Source of the DNA: Pseudomonas kielensis | GTDB taxonomy: Bacteria > Pseudomonadota > Gammaproteobacteria > Pseudomonadales > Pseudomonadaceae | Assembly: GCF_014236655.1 (NCBI RefSeq) | Contig: NZ_JACMYG010000003.1 | Coordinates: forward strand, 62,001-126,000 | Direction: 5' to 3' | Length of the DNA: 64,000 bases | Shown here: one piece after another, positions 26,831-35,200 of the stretch | Numbering within the stretch: the first letter of the stretch is position 1 | Layout: the number at the start of each line of letters is the position of its first letter | Position numbers and translations under genes: made by a program | The notes under the pieces: generated by a model | The model's input: the letters and a program-made list of their open reading frames with translations, nothing else | Told to the model about the DNA's origin: nothing | Databases searched by the model: none

Positions 26831-27913
26831 CTAGCGGTAGGTGAGCGTGAAGTTCAGCGCGCCCTTGGCAACTCCGGGGCGGACATCGCGGCTCGGCCCG
26901 GTCTGGTATAAGCGCGCGGTAAAGTCCAGTACCGTTCCACTGGCGCTGATCGGTATCAGTGGCACTGGCGTATTGAGCTCCACGGGCGTCGTGCCATCTC
27001 TTTTAAGCAACTGAATCCCGATGCCCTGGGCGGTGGAGTCAGGAGACAGGCCGAACACGCCCGGCACCGATGGCGGTACCGGCGCGGCACTGGCGTCCTC
27101 GAACTGGATGGTGGCAGTGGCGATGTTGGCGTTGCTGGCATCCGCTTCGCAGTCATTGAGGGTAATGCTGAACGGGATCGCGGTAGTGGTGTAGCCGGGG
27201 CTGGTGAAGTCTCGCTGATCCCATTCGCCGAGTTGTACCGGGTCGGCGCTGACGGTGTTGCTGCCACAATGGGCCTGGATCACGGTACCGGCGAGTCCGG
27301 CAGTGAAGACCTTGCCGGCGATACCCGTGACGCGGCCACTGAACAGTTCTGTGCCGTCGAACGTCTGCGGGCCGGGAGGGATGGGCCCGGTCTTGATCAG
27401 GGTGATGCGACTCTCCAGCGTGGATATATGGATGAATGTCACGCCGACATTGTGCGCGTTGTGTGCATTGAACGGCACGGTGGTATCGCCATGGTCGGGG
27501 ACAAAGGCGTTTGAAGCGCTGCCATTGAACGGGAAGCCCAGCGAGAACAGCGCGCCCACTCCCGGGATGTTGGTTCTCAGCACACTCAAGGGCGCCAGGC
27601 CACCGTAGATACCCGCCGCCGGTGGTGCGCTGGCTTGGGCATTGAAGATCAGGCGAACGTCACCGTTGTTATAGCAACGTGCGGTCAGTCCTTCGTTGTT
27701 GTGGGTTCTTTTAAACAGGCGCTCGGTACCAATGATGCTGCCGACGGGCGCGTCCCGTGGAACGTAAACGGTGCCCACGTCCTGGAAATGGGTCATGGGC
27801 CCGGGGACTGTTCTCCATTCGCAGGTGTTGAACGGGTCTGCCATTACCCATGAGGCCTGGCAACTGGCAACCAGGCCCAGGGCGGTAATCAGGCTGCGGA
27901 TGGATGGTGTCAT
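26831..27913 (-). CDS. Fimbrial tip adhesin
   Basis: 360 residues. A signal peptide (cleaved near VMA-DP), an N-terminal lectin-like half (to about residue 205), and a C-terminal pilin domain that starts with the conserved Cys segment VIQAHCGSNTVSADPVQLGE and ends in the donor-strand motif KGALNFTLTYR. This two-domain layout is that of chaperone-usher tip adhesins such as FimH. The last gene of the four-gene fimbrial operon. The receptor is unknown. Confidence 0.85.
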   Translation of the reverse strand: MTPSIRSLITALGLVASCQASWVMADPFNTCEWRTVPGPMTHFQDVGTVYVPRDAPVGSIIGTERLFKRTHNNEGLTARCYNNGDVRLIFNAQASAPPAAGIYGGLAPLSVLRTNIPGVGALFSLGFPFNGSASNAFVPDHGDTTVPFNAHNAHNVGVTFIHISTLESRITLIKTGPIPPGPQTFDGTELFSGRVTGIAGKVFTAGLAGTVIQAHCGSNTVSADPVQLGEWDQRDFTSPGYTTTAIPFSITLNDCEADASNANIATATIQFEDASAAPVPPSVPGVFGLSPDSTAQGIGIQLLKRDGTTPVELNTPVPLIPISASGTVLDFTARLYQTGPSRDVRPGVAKGALNFTLTYR

Positions 27914-27983
27914 GGGGTCTCTCCGAAATGCACGGCTCGCACGGCAACAGCGCGGGCGGTGCGTGAGTGAGGCAAGATGAGGA

Positions 27984-30494
27984 TCAGCGGCACGTCAGCG
28001 CCTGCAGGCGGTAGCCTTGCGCTTGCTCCATGCTCTGCGGGTCGATCGATAGCTGACATTGCGCCATGGCTTGTTCGCCCCAGTGCACATCGAGGGTTTG
28101 CGCCTCCATGCCGGTCGACAGCATGACCTGGCCGGCTTGACCGACCATGCCGATGACGTTGCCTTCGCGATCCTTCAACTGTGCGCCGAAAGGCAGTAGC
28201 TGCCCGCCAGCCGTTCGGCCGGTGATCACCAGGCGGGTGACCGTGCGGGCTGCGAAGCTGGCCTTGACCACGGCGCCACGCCGGGGCACGAGTTGCGCGG
28301 CAGCGTTATCGATTTCCACCTCGGGGCCCAATTGATCGGTGTTCAGTTCCAGATGATTGACCCGATACGGGCGCAGATACGGTGCCAGGGCATAGCCGCG
28401 CTCATTGGTCCTGGCCCCCGCTGCGTTCTGGATGCCGACGCCAGCGGTGTCCGGGACCTCCACCAGGGCCGCAGTCTCTCCCAGGTACGGCCCCAGTTCG
28501 ATGCCACCTTCATGCACCAGCAGCGCACCGCTGGCATTGACCGATAGGTTGCGATAGTCGCTGCCTTGGGTGACGCCTGCGCCGACGCTGCCAAAGGCGG
28601 CCTGATAACCCAGGGAAAGGGCCGCCGAGCGTTGCTGGGCGTCATTGTTGCTGACGGCAGCCTGATAGCTCAGTTGACTGTCATTGAGGCTGCCGCCCAG
28701 GCTTGTCCGTTGATTGAACTGCTCGCCACTTTTCTGGAGGTCGAAGGTGGCGTTGGCCGAATGACCGAAATCCAGGGGCATGCTGATGCTCAGGCCGACC
28801 AGCCGGTCACTGGCGCGAGAGTCGTTGAGTGACTGCGAGGCGAACAGGTTGTAGCCGACGCGCTTGTAGTGAGTGCTGAAATTGAGCTGGTACTGGCGCT
28901 GCACTTCGCTGCTTTGCCAATAGTCCTGGTGGGACAGGGTCAAGCTCAGCGAACTGCGAGGGCCGATGTTCTGGTAGACCGACGCCTCCAGGCGGCTGCG
29001 TCGACTGCCATGCCAGCCTGAGTCCTGGCTGCGCTGGCGCACGGCCTCATCAAAATCGCGATAGCCTTCGGTGGAGTAGCGATAGCCGGCAAAGCGCAGG
29101 TTGGTCTTGGAGGCAAAGGACTTGCCGTATTTCAGGGCATAGCTCATGCCCTCCAGGCTATGGCTGTCGCGCCTGTCGACCACGGCGCTGGAGTGGGTCA
29201 AGTCCAGGGACAGTGCGCCCCATGGCCCCAGGTCCCTGGATGCGCCGATATTGCCAGCCTGGTAAAAGTCGCTCGCGATCACCCCGCCATACAGGGTCGA
29301 GTTCCAGGCGATGCCTGTCGCCAGGGTGCCTTGCCAGTACAGCGGATCATCCAGCCCGTAGGCGCCGTTGTAGTGACCCAGGGCACTGCTGTAACGCCAG
29401 ACACCCTCGCGCAGGAGATTGCTGAGGGTGGAGAAGGATTGGCTGAAACGTCTGACCTGGCCGTCAGCCTCGGTCAGGACAATCTCCAGTTCGCCGCTGC
29501 CACCGTTGGTGCTGAGGTCGTCGATCTGGTACGGCCCGGCGCTGACATACGTGGAGTAGATCGGGTAACCGTTCTGAAAGATTTCGAGTTTCGCCCGGGT
29601 TTGCGCTACGCCCCGGATGATCGGGGAATAGCCTTGCAGGACATCCGGCAGCATGCCCAGGTCGGTGGCAATCATCGCGCCCTTGAACGGCAGGCTTTTG
29701 AACACTTCGCCGCTGGTGAACGCTTCACCCAGTGTCAGCGTGCCGAGGGTGCCCGGCAGGTCGCGCTGGGCGTAGGTGTAGGCGCTGCTCCACTCACGCT
29801 TCTCGCCGGCGTTCTGGCGCAACGACTGGTTGCTGCGCAAGCGCCAGCCCCCCAGGTTGATCCCGCTGTTGAGGTACAGATCGTCACTGTTCTGGCGGCC
29901 GCGATAGCGGTTGCTGACTTGTTGCGCGGAGGCCTGATAGTTGACAAAGGCGGCATTGATGCCGTGGTCCCAGCGTGCGGGGTCGACTTGACCGAGGACA
30001 TCCCGGCGCATGGCAATCTGCGGGATCGAAAGACTCAGGAGCAGTTGGCTGCTATCGAATTCGACCAGGGCACCGGGTATCAGCGCCAGCAGGTCGACAC
30101 AGGAAGACTGCATCAGCGCCGGATCAGCCAGGCTGTCGATGCGCACGCCCATTTCGCTGAGCAGCTCGGCGCTCAGGCAGGGCTGGAGTTGATCACCTGC
30201 GGGGCTGAGCACGAATTCGAGTTCGCGGCGACCGAAGTACACCCGATTGACCTGGATATCGACCTCATAGCGTCCCGGCCCCAGGTCGTTACCCAGGGTC
30301 AAGGCGTTGAGCGCCAGCACGCCGGCGTCGCTGGCATGGTCGGCGTTCTGGCGCATGAAACCGGATTGAAATTCAACGACAGTGGCCATGGCAGGCCGGG
30401 TATCCATCAGGCTGGCAATACCGATGCCGGTCACCAGCAGGTGGGTCGCGCGCAATCGAAAGGGCGCCCGTTGGTGTGCAGGCAATAGAGTCAT
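27984..30494 (-). CDS. Outer-membrane fimbrial usher
   Basis: 836 residues, typical for the FimD/PapC family. After a signal peptide comes the N-terminal chaperone-binding domain (VEFQSGFMRQNADHASDAGV), then the 24-strand pore with plug (DLPGTLGTLTLGEAFTSGEV and GGSGELEIVLTEADGQVRRF) and two C-terminal domains ending in a Cys pair (QCQLSIDP...ALTCR). It assembles and secretes pilus subunits. It is 37 bases downstream of the chaperone gene. Confidence 0.95.
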   Translation of the reverse strand: MTLLPAHQRAPFRLRATHLLVTGIGIASLMDTRPAMATVVEFQSGFMRQNADHASDAGVLALNALTLGNDLGPGRYEVDIQVNRVYFGRRELEFVLSPAGDQLQPCLSAELLSEMGVRIDSLADPALMQSSCVDLLALIPGALVEFDSSQLLLSLSIPQIAMRRDVLGQVDPARWDHGINAAFVNYQASAQQVSNRYRGRQNSDDLYLNSGINLGGWRLRSNQSLRQNAGEKREWSSAYTYAQRDLPGTLGTLTLGEAFTSGEVFKSLPFKGAMIATDLGMLPDVLQGYSPIIRGVAQTRAKLEIFQNGYPIYSTYVSAGPYQIDDLSTNGGSGELEIVLTEADGQVRRFSQSFSTLSNLLREGVWRYSSALGHYNGAYGLDDPLYWQGTLATGIAWNSTLYGGVIASDFYQAGNIGASRDLGPWGALSLDLTHSSAVVDRRDSHSLEGMSYALKYGKSFASKTNLRFAGYRYSTEGYRDFDEAVRQRSQDSGWHGSRRSRLEASVYQNIGPRSSLSLTLSHQDYWQSSEVQRQYQLNFSTHYKRVGYNLFASQSLNDSRASDRLVGLSISMPLDFGHSANATFDLQKSGEQFNQRTSLGGSLNDSQLSYQAAVSNNDAQQRSAALSLGYQAAFGSVGAGVTQGSDYRNLSVNASGALLVHEGGIELGPYLGETAALVEVPDTAGVGIQNAAGARTNERGYALAPYLRPYRVNHLELNTDQLGPEVEIDNAAAQLVPRRGAVVKASFAARTVTRLVITGRTAGGQLLPFGAQLKDREGNVIGMVGQAGQVMLSTGMEAQTLDVHWGEQAMAQCQLSIDPQSMEQAQGYRLQALTCR

Positions 30495-30531
30495 GGGCAG
30501 GTTCCTGGCCGTGAGCGTGTTCGATGCTGTT

Positions 30532-31287
30532 TCAAGGGACGGTTTGAATCGGCAAGGTCAGCGCCTGGGTGTAGCCGCCGTAGTCGTTGATGGTCGAGAA
30601 CTCCACCTGCAATCCCGCGTGCGGCTTGATGCCGTCAAGGGTGTAGGTCTGAGTGCTCAGGGGGGCGAGCATCTGGGCGTTGGGCAGAGCCTGTTGTTGA
30701 CCGTGGCCCTTGACTTCAAGGCGGGCGAAAGAGACATGAAAGGGGGTTGGGTTGTTGACCCGCAATTGCGTCTTGCCGTCGGCCTGGGTGATCGACCACT
30801 GCAGATCCTTGAGGCGCGCGACGGGGTTGTCCTTGAGTTCGGCCGGTCGATAGAACAGTTTGATTCGGGTGCGCAGGGCGATGTTCAGGACGTTGCCTTG
30901 CTCGGTACTGGCCTGGGGAATCTCCTGGACGTTGAAGTAAAACAGCGACTCGCGATCCGTGGGCAGGGTATTGGGCAGACCGTTGATCTGCACGTGCTGT
31001 TCCTTGCCCGGATTGAGGCGGAACAAGGGCGGGGAGGGGATGAACGGGACTGCAGTGCGGGTGTCATCGGCGGCCGTGTTGACCCAGGTCTGTACCGCAA
31101 AGGTGCGGTCACTGGGATTGGCGACGATCATCGAAGCGCTGCGCTTGTCACTGTCGAACACCACACGGGTGCCATTGAGCGTGAGGGCCGCTTGGCTGGC
31201 GGGGAGGTAGGCGGTGAGCATGAGCGCAGTCATGCAGGCTGCAAGGGTCGGGCGGACAGCGGCCGCCTGTTTGATCGAACCGAACAT
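30532..31287 (-). CDS. Periplasmic fimbrial chaperone (PapD-like)
   Basis: 251 residues with signal peptide (cleavage near SQA-AL). ALTLNGTRVVFDSDKRSASM, VQTWVNT, FIPSPPLFRLNPGKEQ and the G1-strand region NIALRTRIKLFYRP define the two-Ig-fold PapD-type chaperone that caps pilin subunits before usher delivery. Lies between the major pilin gene and the usher gene. Confidence 0.94.
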   Translation of the reverse strand: MFGSIKQAAAVRPTLAACMTALMLTAYLPASQAALTLNGTRVVFDSDKRSASMIVANPSDRTFAVQTWVNTAADDTRTAVPFIPSPPLFRLNPGKEQHVQINGLPNTLPTDRESLFYFNVQEIPQASTEQGNVLNIALRTRIKLFYRPAELKDNPVARLKDLQWSITQADGKTQLRVNNPTPFHVSFARLEVKGHGQQQALPNAQMLAPLSTQTYTLDGIKPHAGLQVEFSTINDYGGYTQALTLPIQTVP

Positions 31288-31379
31288 AGGTCTTTACCTT
31301 TGGCCTGGCTGAAAGCGCCAGCCAGGACACGTGTGGATACCCCTTGTTCAGCACGGCGAACAAGGGGCAGGAGCGGGGA

Positions 31380-31928
31380 TCAGTTGATGGCGACAACGAA
31401 CTGGATATCGGCCGACGCCACGCCCGCGGTGACCGTGGTGGCTGTCGAGCGGTAGTAGGCGTTGAACTGCAGGTCGGTTGGTGCGCCGACGTTCAGGTCA
31501 TAGTCGGCGGAGGCCGCGCCCGGTGCGAGTGCGGCGCCGCGTTGGTCGCGCATGGAAATCACCACGCCTTTGGCGCCATCCAGCCCGGGGGTGACCTGGA
31601 AGTAGTTGCCGCTAGGGTCGGGTATGCCGTTGAAGGTGGTATTGGCCACGCTGCCCGCGGTGATCGCGCAGCCCGCACCACCGCTGACACGCAAGGAAAA
31701 GCGCTTGCCGCTGTGTTCCTGGCCCACGGCGGTGAAGCGACTGGCGTCGACGCTGCCCATTTTCACCAGGTCGCCGACCGAGCCGTCATCCGGGTTGACG
31801 ATTTGAATCGGGCAGGTGCTGCTGGTGACCTTGCCCTCGAACTTGACTGTGCCGCTGCTGGCGAACGCCGAGGCACCGAGCAGGCTGGCACTCAGGCCCA
31901 GCGAAAGGGCAAGTAAAGATTTTTTCAT
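31380..31928 (-). CDS. Major fimbrial subunit (type 1 pilin family)
   Basis: 182 residues. Signal peptide MKKSLLALSLGLSASLLGAS with cleavage near AFA-SS, donor-strand segment SSGTVKFEGKVTSSTC, paired Cys (STCPIQI and GAGCAIT), and a C-terminus ADIQFVVAIN. First gene of the operon pilin-chaperone-usher-adhesin. The gap of 357 bases up to the RHS-A end holds its promoter region and a terminator; I could not pick a promoter with confidence. Confidence 0.93.
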   Translation of the reverse strand: MKKSLLALSLGLSASLLGASAFASSGTVKFEGKVTSSTCPIQIVNPDDGSVGDLVKMGSVDASRFTAVGQEHSGKRFSLRVSGGAGCAITAGSVANTTFNGIPDPSGNYFQVTPGLDGAKGVVISMRDQRGAALAPGAASADYDLNVGAPTDLQFNAYYRSTATTVTAGVASADIQFVVAIN

Positions 31929-32162
31929 GGTTTGAATCCTTTTGGTCTAGGTCGCGCCAGGCATTGAAGGATCGAGACAGTGCCGAGGTAGCGCTGTTGG
32001 AAAAATGCGGTGTCAGGAACACCGGGTGTCTCGATGGCGGCGATTCTAGGAAGCCCACAGGGCTGCGGATATGAGAGATCTCTCAGTCTTGCGGGGCGTG
32101 TGTAAGTGATTGCGAATGGGGCAGCCGGTCAGGGGCAGCGGGCATGGCTGGGGCTGGAATGC

Positions 32163-32196
32163 AAAAGGCCCCGCATCGTTGGATGCGGAGCCTTTT
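32163..32196 (-). terminator. Terminator between RHS-A and the fimbrial operon
   Basis: AAAAGGC-CCGCATC, GTTG loop, GATGCGG-GCCTTTT: a long stem with one internal mismatch and T run on the minus strand. It lies 90 bases after the RHS-A stop and 235 bases before the pilin start. The 90 bases between RHS-A and this hairpin leave no room for an immunity gene. Confidence 0.85.
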
Positions 32197-32285
32197 ACTG
32201 GATGGCCACCTAATGGCCGGGTTTTAGAAAGGGCTGCTCAGGTGTGGAGCATGGTGCGCCTGAGTGGCTGCTGTGGGTCAACTGA

Positions 32286-35200
32286 TTAATCATTGAATGC
32301 ATCAATGTAATTAGGGCCCCAGCCTTGTTGCCGATTGTCAGCGGTGTTGAGGGCTTTGCCCCGACCCAATACCCCCTTGTACCAACCAATTTGGTTCTTG
32401 ACAGTCCAATTCTTGCGAACCGGTGTGACTGGCTCAACAATCGGCCCTGAAGCATCGCTACTGCCACTGAGGCTGCTGGTCCGGCTTGGCGATCTGATTG
32501 GATTTACTGCTGAGTGGGGGTTGCCGTCCAGAATGTCCGAGAGACTCGGGCCATTAAGCGAAGTACCAGATCCTGTGCTAGCCCTGGATCTGGATGACCC
32601 CACGCTGCCAGAGCCAACACCGATAGATCGAGTTGACCCACCGATTACACCAGAGCCTGCGCCAGCCGATCGAACCGACGCCGTTGCGCTCTGAATAGCA
32701 TAGGTAGTCCCGGCGATTGCCGGAACTGCAACAAGCCCAGCTACCGCAGCAGTCTTCACGCCCGCTGCGAGACTCGCTGCTGCCTTCGCCGCTGCCTTCG
32801 TCGCCAAGTGCGCCATCGCTCTTGTGACCAGCCCCGCTCCAATGGTGACGAAGCTGCCCGCGAGTCCGGCCCACATGGCGATACTCATCACGTCTTCGTT
32901 CTCATCCAGAGTGGCCCAGATCGCTAAACCCAGTGCGCCGACGCTCAGCAATATCCCCAAGACGCCCGCCACCAAACCCAATGACAGGCCACCTGTGAAT
33001 GGAGTGAATGCCACTGCCACAATCAAGGAAATGACCATCCCTGCCACCGCCAACCACTTCTGCCACCACGGTCTCTTGGGCTCTACGATAGGATCTACAT
33101 ACCCTGGTCCAATCGGTCGCCTGTTGTTGATGGCTCGATGTCCATTGGGGTCGCGGAAGGCGATAGGGTTACCCTGGCAATAGACATAGGGGTTGGGCCC
33201 GCCAGTACCAAACGGGCTGAACGAGTCGGGACTGTGAAAACGCAACAGGGCCGGGTTGTACACTCGATAGCCTCGGCCCAGCAGGTACCAGCCGCAGATG
33301 GCCTCGCGCACCTCGCCGTTGAACGCCAGCAAAGTGGTTACTTCCTCCTCGGCGCTGCGTTGCCCATAGGCGCTGTAGACGATGCTGTGCAGTGTGCCTT
33401 GCAGGCATTCGCCAATCACGCTGGGGCTGGCATCGGTCATCAGCAGCAGCGTGCGGTCGTGGGTGTGCAGCTGCTGTTCGGCCAATGGCAGGTCGCCATG
33501 GAACAGGTACTGGGTGTGGACGCTGCCCTGGCGGGTGTGGCTCAGGCTGTACCCCTCGTAGTTGCGCAGGGTTTCTTCCTGCAGGCCCTCGCGTACGCCA
33601 ATCAGGTGATTATGCCCGTCGTAGCGGTAGGTGCTTAGAGTCTGCTCGTTGTCGGCGTCCTTGACCGACAGCAGGCGTCCCTGGCTGTTGTAGTTCAGGC
33701 GCTGACCCTGTTCGTCATTGAGCATATGGCCATCGGCGTCGTACTCGAAGGCCTGCCGCGCCTTGTAACCGCCTTCGACGTAAGTGTGGGTCACTTCCTT
33801 CAACTGGCAGGAATCGTCGTCGGCGTAGGTGAATTGCGCCCTGTCATTGCGCCCATTGGCGAAGATTGTCAGGCAAAGCTGGATGTTATCCAGCGCATCG
33901 AAGCGAAAGGTCTGACTGGTGATTGGGTTGCCATAGGCGTCCCTGGGTAATTGTTCGCCGGAGCAGGCATGGCGGATCAGACGCTTGCGCGGGTCGTAGG
34001 CAAACTCCTCCTTGAGCAGACTGCGAGCGCCGATGTGCAGGTGCCGGCTTTTGAGCTGGTCGTCGTCCTGCCAGACCTGGCTGATGGTCCGTGTGGGATG
34101 ACCGTTGAGGGTCATTTGACGCTCGATTTCCCGACCCAGGGTGTCGTAGCTGAGCACGGTTTTCAGGGTGGTGGCGCTCTGCAGGTTATGGGTGGTGATG
34201 CACCGGGTCTGACCAAGGTTGTCGTATTCGAATTCGGCCCGTAGTGAACCCTGGGTGGCGCTTTCGGGGCGGCCAAACTCATCGTAGGCATAGACGGTCT
34301 CTAGCACGCTGGTGTGATGGCGGCTGATCGGCCGTCCTTGCAATGAGCTGAGCTGGACGGTCTCGTGTTCAACGTTGTCGCTGTCGGTCCAGGTTTCGCT
34401 GTGCAAATCGCCATGGTGGGTATAGGCATACTGGTAAAACCCCTGGTCATTGGCCGCGTTGGTCAGGCTCGCGGTGGTGTGATCATAGTCGAAGCGCGCC
34501 TCGCCTTCGGCGGTCTTGATGCTGATGGGCTGGTCGGTCAGGTGCAGGTTGTATTCATAGTCGATGAGCTTGCTGGACGGGGTGATGCGCCGGCAGACCT
34601 GCATTTTTCCGGGTGCGTACTCATAGCGCTCCAGACGTGGGCCGACCGTCAAGCTGGTTTGTCGCAACAGCCCGTCGAAGGTCTGTTGGCCGCTGTGGAC
34701 TTCAGGCAGCTCTTGGTTGGCCGGCTTGACGCTCAGGCTGGTCGGCATATCCCCGCTGGTGTGCTCGGCAAAGGTTCGGCTGACGAGGGTGTCGTCGGGC
34801 AAGGTAGTGCGCGACATACGTTCCCACACATCGTATTCATAGCCAGTGGCGAACTCCATGTCATCAACCCGTTCCAGTTGCTGGAGGCCGTTGCCATAGC
34901 CGTTGTAGGCATACTCGATGGAACCGACGGTCGCCAGCGCGCGACGTGCCAACAACGCCTTGACCTGTTGCTGCACTGGGCCTTGACCCGGTGCCTGCTG
35001 CAGGTGCTCATTCAGGGGCTGGGCATCGAACCGCGTGACCCGGTCAAGCTTGCCAAAGCGATTGAAATGACTTTCGCTCAATTGATTGACCTGGGTCGGT
35101 TGTCCGGCGCTTTCACGCCAGGTGCGTTCTATCGGCCCGTCGCTACCGAACGGTGACAGATCACTGACGCTGGCGGTGCCGTCAGGCCCAATCACCCGCA

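Noticed and set aside
32210..32467. Possible immunity gene after RHS-A
   Set aside because: The 85-residue frame overlaps the end of RHS-A in another frame, has a low-complexity composition and crosses into the terminator region. No other frame fits the 90-base gap.
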